This document shows positions 34,352 through 44,916 of a stretch of DNA of 64,000 nt, piece by piece (within the stretch, counting starts at the first letter, position 1; the number at the start of each line of letters is the position of its first letter). The notes under the pieces are model-generated. The model had not been told where the DNA came from. It worked only from the letters and a program-made list of their open reading frames with translations, and made no database searches. This stretch comes from Closterium sp. Naga37s-1 (Eukaryota; Streptophyta; Zygnematophyceae; Desmidiales; Closteriaceae). Location of the stretch: NCBI GenBank assembly GCA_947471745.1, contig CANJKZ010000080.1:3574001-3638000 (forward strand), in the 5' to 3' direction. The translations under genes and the position numbers were made by a program.

Positions 34352-34364
34352 CTTTTCCGCGATG
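34352..34364 (-). repeat. Right terminal inverted repeat of the Plavaka-type element
   Basis: CTTTTCCGCGATG, the exact reverse complement of 21728-21740, followed by target TA. Confidence 0.9.
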
Positions 34365-35885
34365 TACCACTCTACCCCCTTGCGTCCTACCCCAGAACCA
34401 CCCCCAGGTACCATCGCGCGTCTCCACATTCCCATCTCCACCATCTCCACCTGCAGCACCCACACCTGCACTTGCCTCTCCACCATCGCCATTTCCTCCA
34501 TTACTCCCTGCCCATGCTGATCCACGCACATGACGCCTGTGCTGCTCCGTGTCGGGATTGAGACCTCTAGTGAGTCCATGAGGAGGGATATGGGGGAAAT
34601 CGAGAGCAGAGAAGTAGGAGATGGTATCTGACTCCTCCTCTTTCTGTTGGTGCTGCTGCTGCTGCTGCTGCTGCTGACGCTGATGATGCTGCTGCACACG
34701 CCACTGGTGCTGACGGTTTCCCTGCTGCGGTTGCTGCTCTTGCTGCTGTTCCCCGGGCTGAAACATGTGCTCCTTTTTATCATACACACCAGCGCATGCT
34801 TCGTCCTCCCTCTCCCGCCGTCCCTGTGTTACAGAGCTGCCTCACCACCACCACCACCACCACCACCATCTTTTGCTCCTGTGCTCCTCCTGGTCCCTCT
34901 TCGCTCCCCATCCCTCAGGTGTTTCCTCAGGTGTTTCCCAGGATTCAGCAGCCGTTTCGCCAGGCATTGGCACCACCGTAGCTCCTCGTTTAGCTCCTAC
35001 CGTTGCTCCTGCTGCTGCTTCAACAGCTCTCTTATGCCCTGCGGTAGCACACGCGCTCCCGGCTGTCGAAGGGGTCGACTTCCCCCCCTCCTGCAGCTTC
35101 CCACGCCGCTGCTGCTGGTCCACCGCGGACAGAGGCTCGCCAGAACGAGCAGAAGCAAAAGCATCACCATGTACAGACCCCCTGGGAGGCGCGAAGGGCG
35201 TGTTCAGTGGAGCGCGCGTGTCAGGCGAGCCCATGGGAGGCGAGAAGAGCGTATTCAGTGAACCAAGCTGCGGAGACGCGAAGGAGAGGGGGGCGCCGGG
35301 GGAAGCGAGCAGCGGAAGAGCCATCCGGAGGTAGTAGGCGCGCTTGTGCTCTCGAGGGGAGAGATCCACACCTTGATCGAGAAGCCACTGTTTCAGCTGA
35401 GCCGTGCTCATGGATCTTAGCTCCTGCTCCCGCGCGTACCGACGTTGCTGTTGCTCCTGCTCGTTCTGATGCTGTTGATGCTGCTGGGGCTGCAAATGCT
35501 GCTGGTCGTGTCGCTGTTGCCACTGCTGCTCCTCCTGAAACCATCTCCTTGATTCGCCGACAGCAACAGACGAACCCGGCGCCGTCGGATCTTGTCTAGG
35601 AGGTCCATTGACAGCCGTCCGATCGTAACCCGCGTCTTGTTTACCACGATTTGCTTTTAGCCTATCTAGAGCAATCTGAAGGTAATATCGACGGTGGTGA
35701 TCGCGCGGAGAGAGAGACACACCGCGTGAAAGGAGGAAATCCTTCAGCTCGCTGATCCGCATATCTCGTATCTCCTGCTCTGAAACCGGCGGATCGCTTC
35801 CGTTCTCGGCCTGACGGCGTCGGTAAGCGTCAAATCCAGCGTCAGGGTGCCGAAAAGGGTCCATTTTTTCCGAGATTCCGGTCAT
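34365..35885 (-). pseudogene. Second MAN1-like copy, 5' part
   Basis: It starts MTGISEKMDPF at 35885 and matches the intact gene (from 20411) through both HeH/LEM units and the Gln-rich region. It differs in Gln-tract length and has an in-frame stop just after the Trp run (TGG TGG TGA, near 34845, where the intact copy reads TGG TGG GGC), after which the second half lies open in frame again. The 12.6-kb transposon follows at 34364, and the luminal/MSC half is missing beyond 21363. A truncated LEM-only protein of about 350 residues could in principle still be made. Confidence 0.85.
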
Positions 35886-36361
35886 GCCAGAACAACGTGT
35901 AGCGATGAACGACGAACCTAAATGTGACAATGGATCTTAGTAGCTACAACCCCTCGTGTCACACGTATGCAGAGGAACCTAACACGATAACGTTCTATTC
36001 GCGTCAGGTAACACCTTGTGTCAGAACTACGTACAAAGAAATCCCTACGAACAATGGAACTATTTTGCGTCAAACATCTCTGTCACGATACCTGAAATAT
36101 ATTTGTTCCAGTCCGTCCGTACAAACCAACCACACGAGACATTAACATTCGGTGCGGAACACCCTAGCTAAACTCTACCGACCAGGTTCCTGGTGTCAAT
36201 GCAACGACGTTCACTAGGATAGTTCACTAGGCTGGGAAGCACTCGTGACTGGTTCCGAGTGACTGATCCAAATCCACACATGGCGAACATCGGGGTTGTC
36301 TTTTGATCAACAAGGAGGCGTAACGGAGACGAGAGGAGACAACAAAAAATAGGCGAGAAAA
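35886..36361 (-). promoter_or_regulatory. Upstream region of the second MAN1-like copy
   Basis: A diverged duplicate of 20412-20867, with no separate feature seen in it. It shows that the duplicated block ran from the gene body through the tRNA. Confidence 0.5.
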
Positions 36362-36433
36362 ATGCCCCAGATGAGGATTAAATTCAGAACCTTTCGCTTA
36401 CGAAGCGAACGCACTACCACTGTGCTACTGAGG
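36362..36433 (-). tRNA. tRNA-Thr (CGU)-like, copy 2, probably decayed
   Basis: It is identical to copy 1 in the acceptor 5' side, D arm and anticodon arm. The T arm is damaged: the stem reads CTGAA against CTCAT, leaving only three pairs, and the loop is TTTAATC, which spoils the B box of the internal promoter. It is likely a tRNA pseudogene that arose with the tandem duplication. Confidence 0.75.
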
Positions 36434-36981
36434 CGCGTGGTCGAGCAAACAAAAAACGTTATTATTAATGTTCATGCTATCCTTGGGGAATTTGCATATG
36501 AAGCAGGCTTTGCATTGAAGGTGGAGGACAATGAACCCTCTTATGGAGGAAGTTTGAGTGCGACAGCATGCATATCCGGATGTGGGCGGACGAGTGCAGG
36601 CTGGGGGACCGTCAGGCTGTTGGGCGAAGGGGGACAGCTGGGTAAAGGGTTGCAGCACAGCAGCAGCAGCGAGGTCGGGCCGGCGAGGGTTGGTGGGCGC
36701 AAGGGACGGCATGAAGGACAGGCCAGTAAGGGAGAGGAGAGGGGCCAGTAGGAGGGCCAGCGTCTGTAGGAGGGGCTTCAGGCCCAGGCAACGCTGCCTT
36801 TGGGTTCGGGGTCGGGCTCGGGGGTAGGGAGGGGGCGAGAGCAGGTGACCTGAGATACGGCTGCGGTGGAGTAGAGGGGTTGAAAAGGCAGGGTAAGGGG
36901 TTGATGGAGGTAGAGGGGATAGGATGAAGGGGGTGGGAGGTTTGGGGGAGTGGGAAATGGGAGGAGGGAATGGGCAGGTGG
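36434..36981. other. Unassigned G-rich spacer
   Basis: From about 36590 the plus strand is G/A-rich (GGGGGAGG-like). Open frames here are composition-driven. No gene is seen. Confidence 0.45.
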
Positions 36982-36989
36982 GTGGGAGG

Positions 36990-37605
36990 CAGGGCCTCAG
37001 ATATCAGGAAAAAAACCCTGAAATTCCTGATTTTGGCAGTCCTTTTTTTACCTACCCTGAAAAGTCAGTGTTGAGATTTTTGAGGGACTGATCTTTCAGC
37101 CTTTTTTGTTAGGCCACACTGAAATTTCATATTTTTTTCCCCTAGGACACTGATGCCACAACGTTGTAACGAAACCAACACTGAAGCGATTCTTATCTGT
37201 GCCATGTGGATTTGACCGCAATTACAGGGAATATCAGATTCCCGAGGTGTAAGCACCCCGTGGCGAGGCCAACCTGTGAAATTCTGCCTCTGGTTCACGT
37301 TCAGAGGTGTTTTGTTGGCGCGGCGCCTCACACCATTGGGCCGATTCGCTGCAGCAGTCAGTCTTGGCCAATCCGAATGTGGCCACCATGTGGTGCTGGA
37401 GGGCTGCCAAGGATCCTGGCCCGTTGCCATCACATGCGACGCGTTAGTGACAGCCTTTTTACTAGTGCTACACTGATGCATCAGGCTTTTTACAAACGCA
37501 ACACTGACATTTCAGGCTTTTTTTTTTTGGAACACTGTCAAACAGAGTTTACACACAGGGGGACCCTGATGGGTTGACGACCCTAAAAGTGAATCTGAGG
37601 GCCTG
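36990..37605. mobile_element. hAT MITE, 616 bp
   Basis: The left end CAGGGCCTCAGAT and right end ATCTGAGGGCCTG are inverted repeats (12 of 13), flanked by a perfect 8-bp duplication GTGGGAGG (36982-36989 and 37606-37613), the hAT signature. There is no transposase. The ends match those of the hAT part at 40645-41991, so they belong to one family. Confidence 0.88.
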
Positions 37606-37613
37606 GTGGGAGG

Positions 37614-38227
37614 GGGGATCAGAGGGCAGAGGCTATGAGTAAGGATGCACAGAGGGACAAGGCACAGCAACAGCCAGTACAGCAACAAAGGTCGACCCGA
37701 CCGGATGAACAAGCCGCATAGGGACACGCGCCCGCATTCTAGGCATGACTTGTCGTGATGCACTGCATAATATAATGATTCTAGTGGATTTCTCCCCATT
37801 ACAGATTACGACAAAAAGGAAATGCTAGGTTCAGACAAATGGCCCTTAGACAGTGGCTAGGAGAGTACAGGAAAAGCTTCGGGATTAGGGACCGTGCTTA
37901 GAGAGGTACAGCCACCTCCACATTTCTATGCGTGAATGGCGGAGACTTTTGAGCTACTCATTGAGCTATGGCAGCAGTATTTGGGACTGAGTGCACGGCA
38001 GATGGCACATTGGCGGAGGGGAGGGGGAGGTGGGACGACAAATTGGCACTCATATTTGAGCAGGACTCACCGCGCATCTCTTTATGGCACTGCAGTGCAC
38101 GCAGGATGAGAGTATCACACAGCATAACTAGGAAATTTTTCCACATGTTCCACGGGAAATCCCTAGGGACCCAAAGCAAGAAAATGCTTGCTAGCATTCC
38201 AACAGCATATCTATTGACGAGGAAAGT
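37614..38227. other. Unassigned spacer
   Basis: No gene or repeat is recognised between the hAT MITE and tRNA copy 3. Confidence 0.4.
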
Positions 38228-38299
38228 TGCCCCAGCTGAGGATCGAACTCAGGACCTTTCGCTTACGAAGCGAACGCACTACCACTGTGCTACTGAGGC
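38228..38299 (-). tRNA. tRNA-Thr (anticodon CGU), copy 3
   Basis: A full cloverleaf as in copy 1, with the more standard T loop TTCGATC. All stems pair. It sits about 430 bp upstream of HIR copy 1 on the opposite strand. Flanks differ from copies 1 and 2, so it is an independent or older copy. No long T run was found downstream. Confidence 0.92.
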
Positions 38300-38728
38300 T
38301 GCTTTTGTAGGAGAACAAAGATTATCAGGCTGCTTCTTAGGTGCTTCGTCTTCACATTGCCGTGCCGCCCAACTGGCGCTCCCGTTGTTGCGTCCCCATC
38401 ACTCAACCAGACCGTCAGAATCCAAGGTCATAGGGACAGTCACTAGAAGCTTTGTCATCACCTCTAGAGCCTACCGAGGAGCTGACAGATCAGTCGCTTC
38501 TGTTGTGAATCTTGGAAGCCTGCAAGCTTTGCATCCGACAGGCGTGAGTGTGTTTAGCACTGTGCGTTACGAGTTGCTGTGTCACTTAGTCAGGCTTCTA
38601 CGTCCTTTTTCGTTTCTAGAACGTGACAAACGATTTTATATTTTCTCACCATACCTTCGATCTAGCTAACCAAATTCTTCCTGGAGTCCTCTCGACTTTC
38701 GTCTCCGCTCCTCCGCCCGACAACTTCC
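38300..38728 (+). promoter_or_regulatory. Upstream region and 5' UTR of HIR copy 1
   Basis: The last about 150 bp resemble the sequence before HIR copy 2 (shared CTTTCGTCTCCGCTCCTCCG just before the start codon). They are probably 5' UTR. Core promoter motifs were not identified. Confidence 0.5.
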
Positions 38729-40641
38729 ATGGCGGACGGCTCCGAGATTCCATCGTCGTGTTTATTCGTCGCTTGCATCCCGCAGTCGCAGGTCAGCTTT
38801 TGCGTAGTCATCCTTGTTATATAACATCGTAGACTTGTTTGTAACGTACCGTGTGTGGATGTTGCAGGTGGGAATATTTGAGAGATGGGGAAGATTCACC
38901 CATGTCGCAGAGCCCGGGATGCACTGCTTCAATCCCCTCGCCGGGACTTGGTTGGCGGGAAAGCTGTCGCTCCGCGTGCAGCAGTTAGACGTGCGCTGCG
39001 AAACCAAAACGAAGGTAAAATGCACAAGTGTAGTTTTCATATCCTTGTCTTGTGCCTCCACTATAACATCTTGCGATTCCTGTAGGGTTCATCCAGGCCA
39101 TCACATCCTTTACTTGCAGGACGAAGTTCGTGTGACGGTTGTGTGTTTAGTTCAGTACCGGGTGATAAAGGACCATATATTGAATGGTTGTTCGGCACAC
39201 ATGCTTTCACATTGTTTAAATTCGTTGTCTTGCAGGACAATGTGTTTGTGACGGTGGTGTGTTCCGTCCAGTACCGGGTGATGAAGGACCATGCAGACGA
39301 TGCATTCTACGAGCTCCAGAATCCGCGCGAGCAGATCCAGTCCTACGTCTTTGATGGTATGCAGCTGGGTAGCACAGAATTATGTGTGGTGAGGATTGCA
39401 AGGGCTCTGCAAGTTACGAATATCGTCTTTATTGTCTTGCGTTAAGCGTTTCCTTCTTTTGATGTGTTGTGCAAATGCTGACCCTGTTTGCGTGCGTGTG
39501 TGTGCCTGTGCATGTGATTGTGTGTGTTTATGTGCATATGTGTGCGTATGTGTGTGGTGGGGGGATTGTGTGTGCGGATCCCACTACTACAGTGGTGCGA
39601 GCAAGTGTGCCTCGCATTGAGCTGGATCAAGTGTTTGAGCAGAAGAACGAGATCGCCAAGAGTGTGGAGGAGGAACTGGAAAAGGTAAACCTTATCCAGC
39701 AGGTTTAAAGGAGGGTGGATGACTGAGTGGGGTTGGTTGTCTCATGCATGAAACCTATTGTTTTAGTGGCACAGTGTCTTGTATCTCCTAATCTGGTTAC
39801 CTCCCCTTTGTCACATGTTCGTTTGCTTACAAATTCCTGTTTCTAAGACTTTCTTACTACTCTTTCGATGCTCTGCGGCTGCTCTGCTGCTCCTTACTGT
39901 TGTTACAGGTGATGACAGCGTATGGCTACACCATTCAGCAGACTCTCATTGTGGACATTGAGCCTGACGCCACCGTGCGCAAAGCCATGAACGAAATCAA
40001 CGCTGGTAAAGCCATAGCTCACTGCTCACTGACTTGCTTAAGTTTCTCTGTTTCATTTTGTGTGAGTCTGGCTGCAACTCTGTTTTTACTTCCTTTCCAT
40101 AGCATGTTTTTTTTTGTGACAAATTTTGTTTCCCTCTTTACTGTGTTTCCCTTTCTCGGCCCAATGTGAGCAGCTCAGCGCATGCGCATGGCAGCGCAGG
40201 AGAAGGCAGAGGCTGAGAAGATTCTTCAAGTGAAGCGTGCCGAGGCTGATGCCGAGGCAAAGTACCTCTCTGGTGTTGGTGTGGCTCGGCAGAGGCAGGT
40301 TTGTACTGTATGAAAGCCGACCCGCCAATCTGCCTAGTTGTGCTGTTTTGTCATTGCTGCATACTGATCCATTCTGTCCTTCATTGTGACACCCACCGAT
40401 GCAGGCAATCGTGGATGGGCTGAGAGAGAGCGTCCTCGCATTCTCACACGAAGTGGCAGGAACAACACCCAAGGACGTGTTGGATATGGTGCTTGTAACA
40501 CAGTACTTTGACACAATGAAGGATATAGGAGCGTCTGCCAAGAGCAACACGGTGTTCATTCCCCATGCGCCTTCTCAGATTGCTGACATTTCTGCGCAGA
40601 TTCGGAATGGGATGCTGCAAGGAAACATCAAGCAGGAATAA
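38729..40641 (+). CDS. Hypersensitive-induced response (HIR) protein, SPFH/band-7 family, copy 1
   Basis: Seven exons: 38729-38791, 38868-39014, 39236-39356, 39593-39684, 39909-40005, 40174-40298 and 40405-40641, giving 293 residues, close to the usual about 285. Family motifs run throughout: [128 protein letters not shown] proteins assemble at plasma-membrane microdomains in plants and take part in cell-death and immune signalling; the N-terminal Cys (SSCLFVAC) could be acylated. A hAT element begins three bases after the TAA stop, replacing the 3' UTR. A partial extra exon 3 lies in intron 2. Confidence 0.93.
39120..39179 (+). pseudogene. Extra partial exon 3 in HIR copy 1
   Basis: After a TTGCAG acceptor the sequence reads [19 protein letters not shown], a diverged copy of the true exon 3 ([19 protein letters not shown]). 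It lacks the second half and a donor. A more decayed trace sits at the same place in copy 2 (near 47714-47756). It is a relict of an exon duplication older than the gene duplication, possibly usable as an alternative exon. Confidence 0.7.
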
Positions 40642-40644
40642 AAG

Positions 40645-41991
40645 CAGGGCCTCAGATTCGTTTGAGGGTACTCTGTGGACTCAGGGCAGTTTTTGAGAAA
40701 CCCTATTTTGTCCTGAAATGTCAGGACTGTGCAAGGATGGGTTTGCTGTAGGGTCAGTGCTACAAATGACATTATCCTGACCCGTCAGTGCTACCGTAAT
40801 CCCCCGTATATAAGACCCTAGGGTATTATGATAATCACCCCTAAAAAGGCTGGGGGGTATAATTAAATGGTATATTTTTTAGAAGGCCCGGGTCTGTTCA
40901 CATTGACATTTATAAGAATGCACGATGTTGTACATTTCAGTCTCGTAAGTTCAATCGAATCGAACTTTTACAGCGTCCTGAATCAGAATCGCGCGAGGGC
41001 GTTTCCCTGACTGTGCACAGAGATTTGGCACGTCACTTTGCCCGCGTGCCAGCTCATCCTGACTGGACGCGCAACAAGTGAAGCCTTCGAAAGTCAAACA
41101 CATTGAAAATGGGTGTTGACTCATTTGAAATTCGAAATTCGTTACCATTTTCAATTGCATTTTTTTGTAAAATCCGCACTTCTCTAATATGTGGGGGGGT
41201 CTTATAATGTTAGGAGCCATTTAGGGGGTATAACTCAGATGTACTCGAATAGAGTACCCGGGTCCGTATTATAGACCCGGGGGTCTACAACTGGGGGGGG
41301 TCCTATATACGGGGGATTACGGTAGTCAAGGTTTTCTACGTTCTACAATGGTACTGTTGTTTTCAAAGCGGTCGGGACGGTTATTCAACGTTAATGTTTT
41401 TTAACGGCCCAAGGCGTGTTTCAAACCCTCGTGCGACTTTGCCCGCAACCGACTTATCTCACCAGCCCGCTACGTCCAAACACTGTAGCCAGTGCTTCCG
41501 CCGGTGAAAGAGGTGAGAAAGAGGGTGTACCCAACGAGGATCGACGCCACCCTGCGGCTCAATTTTGGGCAGTGTTTGCGCAAAGGCGCTATTTGATTGG
41601 CTGTTCCAGGTGTTTCAATGCTTCGTTGACTCTGACTTCTGCCAACACTTGTCATTCTTGGCCTCGCTGCGCACAAATCCAGAGTGGACCAGTGGTGAAT
41701 GGTGGCATCAGATCAGATTCACCACGCAAGGGCGTGGTTGTGCGGTTCGACCAGCCGACCCATGCCGCAGGGGGTCTCGTTCATTCATGCTCTCCACATC
41801 ACGACCGGGCCTGCACCCCTTCTTTAATTATTCTATCAGTGTTTTTTGAAAAGGCACCCTGTGTGATCAGTATTTTTTTTTTACTAACCCTGAAAAATCA
41901 GTGTTTCTAAGCAGGCAACACTGAAGATCAGTGTTACACCTCCAAGGGACCCTGAGTGCTCAGGGTACCCTAAAACGAATCTGAGGCCCTG
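40645..41991. mobile_element. hAT MITE forming the left part of the composite
   Basis: Terminal inverted repeats CAGGGCCTCAGATTCGTTT are near-perfect. Without the nested 529-bp element it is about 0.8 kb. The base octets outside it differ (AATAAAAG left, TCCACTCC right), as expected if its left end was used with the transposon's far end in a later joint move. Confidence 0.75.
40794..41322. mobile_element. Tc1/mariner-like MITE nested in the hAT part
   Basis: Inverted ends CCGTAATCCCCCGTATATA (19 bp perfect, similarity continuing to GACCC) are flanked by TA (40792-40793 and 41323-41324). It is 529 bp with no transposase. TA targets and such ends fit the Tc1/mariner superfamily, pogo branch possible. 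Confidence 0.82.
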
Positions 41992-44916
41992 TCCACTCCA
42001 TGTCGTACTCCAGTAGACTCAGCGTCATGAGGTCGCCCAGCTTCGCATCGCACAAGTTGGTCCGCTGCCAGCTCTTGATGACATTCTGGCGCGAGAATCC
42101 GCGCTCGCACTCCACCGTGCTGAGCGGCAACACTGCCACAGCCGCCCACAGCCGCACCAGGTTCGGATAGGTCCGCTGCCAGTCTGCAGTTGACAGGATC
42201 GCCCGTAACCCCGCATGGAAGGGTTGCTCCTCCTTTGGCGCCCCGGACAGCACAGACAAAAACGTGCGCATCTCCTTCCGCACTTCGCGCTTGTTCACAC
42301 CTGTATGATGGGATGATAAGGGAACATACAAGCGCAGCATCAACAATCGCGCTTCTAAGGGGTACAAGATACACAGCGATGTTTGTGGGCGAACAAAACA
42401 GTTATCTCACCAGGCAGTATATCATCTCTGACGCGAGCATGGAACATCACCGCCAGCTTCTCCATGTGTTCTTTGCACTCAGCGTCTCTTGCCTCTTTCC
42501 CACGCGGCCAGGTTCTTGGCATGAAGAGCTTTGCGGCGTTGAGATTTGTCAGGTCGCCAAGCCGAAAGTCGAGGTTGTAAAGCAGCTCAGTCGCAAACGA
42601 GCGACACGTTCGAATGCAGGACTGGATGTCACCAGCGCTCGCCAAGTACCCGGGAATCGCCTCCTCGTGCAGGGTGAACTCATGCTCCCTTGCCTCCCCG
42701 TCGGCGTCCACTCCCTGCACAGTCACTTCCCTGCTGCATGGTGCACTGTGGCGAGCAAGGAACGGCGACAGTAGAGTGCTCGCCCCTGCACCGAACTGTT
42801 GCCCACAGTCGATGTAGCGCTCTCTGATGAAGACTTCTGTACGCCTCAGCTGGGAGTGGACCCCCGTCAAGTCAACCTGTGGTCGGGTTTTGGATCAGGG
42901 AGGGCACAGTAGTGAAACACATCCGTGAGCATCAAACACCTATCAAGTGAATAGCGCTACAAAGCAGACAACGGTACCTCGCGCCTCTGGAAGAGCAGGT
43001 TGAGCGAGTTCAGCTCTACGTGTACATCCGCCAGGAAGTACACAAAGAAGTGGAACTTCAGGCTGGTGACCATGTGGTAACAGGTTGAGTCCAGCTGCTA
43101 CAGAAGGACAATCACCGCCGGTAGCACCTTCACGAACCGGGCTATCGCGTCACCGCGGCTTAGCCACCGTACGGCGTGGATCCCTTGCATTTCCAGGTTC
43201 GTCCGGGTGAAGACGGCCTGGAGCTCCTTGAATGCAGCGTTCGAGGTGCTGCTGCGGCCGAGATGCTCCGCCAAAGCACGGATGAGAGCGTCAACCATGG
43301 CGAGCTCTGGGAGCGCTTCTGCAGAATCTTTCGCGGCAAGTGCCTCCCTGTAAAGAAAAAGCCACGGACACGGCGTCAGGTAGTCAGTTGGTAAAACAGC
43401 GGCAGATGTTGGATCTGGGATGCAGAGGCACCCACCTGTGGGCGATGCAGTGGCACGAGACCACATGAGGGATGCAGAGTCGAAGTCGCCCGGTCAGTCC
43501 GTTGGTTCCGCCGAGCATAACTGGAGCGCCATCGGTGCTAATCCCGGCGATCTTAGCAAGGGGGAGGTTGATGCTGTCGAGGTAACCAACGAGCACTGCA
43601 TACAGGGATCCTGCATCGCATTTGTCAACTGTCAATAGTGTGAGAAACTCAGTGGTAACCTCGTTTTCACGCAAAAAAGTGATGAAGACGATCATATGCT
43701 TCCCCCGCACGCTCTCATCACAGCTCAAGCCAATGAATGGGCTCGAGTCTATGAACTCCCGCTGCTTCGCACGAAGATAGCTCGCTGTCGCGGACACTAG
43801 TTCCGCGAAACCGTACCTGCGAATGCACGGTTAGGGAACATAGTGTTAGTATATAGTAGATCATGTGTTACGTGAAAGATATGAACAGCATATTACGTAC
43901 GTTGTGTAATACGCGCCGTAGCCATTCTTCGGGAAGCCCGGAGTCCCACGGGAAGCAAGGTGCCGGACGAGTTGCACCCACATCTCTATGGGTGCGTCGG
44001 TCTTGGTGATGAACAGCATGGTGTCCAGCAGCGACTGCACAGCGTCGTGCTCCACGTCACGGGCTGTCGGGCAGTCTGGGATGCGATGCTGTCCGGCAGC
44101 TTTGGCCAAAGCCAGCTCCTGATTGCGGATGGCTTCTCTGTGCTTCGTGGTCCTTTGATGACGTTGCATGGCCTGAGTCTGCACATCCAGGGCCCCCTCG
44201 CCTTTCCCGAAGTTGGTTCCTGTTCCTCCATAATCCATACACACTGTACATTTCATGGAGGGGAAACCAAATTTAGTTTGACAAATAATAAGCCAAGGGA
44301 AGTCCTCGTTCCACCGTCGTTTAAACATGAGCAAAGCTTCTTGATACTTCTCCTCGGCAACGTCGGGAATCTCGGTGTCAGAAGAAGCAGTGGCGGCGGT
44401 TTCAACAAGGACAGTAGGTTTGGTGGTCGGTTCATGATGTTGCCTGGTGACGGAAATGACAGCGGTGGTGTCAGATGTACAGACAAACGAGAGCTTTGTC
44501 TGTTGATACCGTCGCGCGGAGAGTTTTTGGCTCGGTGGTCCTTTGCGGGTCGTCCCAGCCGCCTTAGAGCACTCCCCTTGCGTGCGAATCGGCGGTGGCA
44601 CGGGGACGTTGTCAACCACGACCGGTGCAGCTGTCACGGGAGAAGGCACGGGTGGCTGGGACGGCGACGGGAGGGGATCAGCTGCGGCAGCGGCAGCGGG
44701 ATCAGCTAGTGTTGGTTTCGGGGGTGGTGGAGGCTGAACAGGCCTACTACGCAATAAATCCAGGCCCGTCAACCCTACGGTCGGGCAGGGCGGGCTAGGT
44801 ATGGCGGGGGCTTCACCATCGCCCGCCGGCGATGGGTCAGCCATGGACGGTAATTTGCGGCAAAAAGAACGAGACATACGGCGTCGAGCAGCTAGGCAAG
44901 TTACGGGGAAAAACAA
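41960..44916 (-). CDS. hAT-superfamily transposase (multi-exon, one internal stop)
   Basis: About five exons run down the minus strand: roughly 44916-43903, 43816-43430, 43355-42980, 42875-42410 and 42305-41960. In order are: a Pro-rich N-terminus; a zinc finger (MKCTVCMDYGG...MQRHQRTTKH); PFIGLSCDES with the first catalytic Asp; AKIAGISTDGAPVMLGG.NGL and CHCIAHR; AVRWLSRGDAIARF; and the C-terminal hAT dimerisation motif LSTVECERGFSRQNVIKSWQRTNL. It resembles the ZMYM/KIAA1586-type branch with an N-terminal BED/TTF-like finger. One in-frame TAG follows VLPAVIVLL (near 43100), so this copy may make only a truncated protein. The native C-terminus has been replaced: the last about nine codons are read from the adjoining MITE's inverted repeat. 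Confidence 0.85.

Larger units (their letters stand above)
21728..34364. mobile_element. 12.6-kb Plavaka-type (CACTA/CMC) DNA transposon with captured genes
   Basis: The boundaries come from comparing the split second MAN1-like copy with the intact one: GCCTACCACTC in the intact gene becomes GCCTA + element + TACCACTC, giving a TA target duplication (21726-21727 and 34365-34366). The ends are perfect 13-bp inverted repeats CATCGCGGAAAAG, with similarity continuing to about 22 bp. Both subterminal zones carry many GTGAC/GTCAC motifs. Inside are a Plavaka-like transposase (minus) and, on the plus strand, a DDE_1-like gene, a Ulp1-AP2 fusion, a nuclear-type protein and a further open frame. All use GT-AG introns. 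Because the catalytic motifs of the transposase are visible and the ends are intact, the element may still be, or recently have been, active. Confidence 0.85.

Noticed and set aside
34243-35334. Plus-strand open frames over the second MAN1-like copy
   Set aside because: Antisense shadows of a duplicated gene; the same frames occur opposite the intact copy.
36990-37605. Coding exon within the hAT MITE (open frames 37065-37577)
   Set aside because: No transposase or domain similarity; the sequence lies between exact hAT ends.
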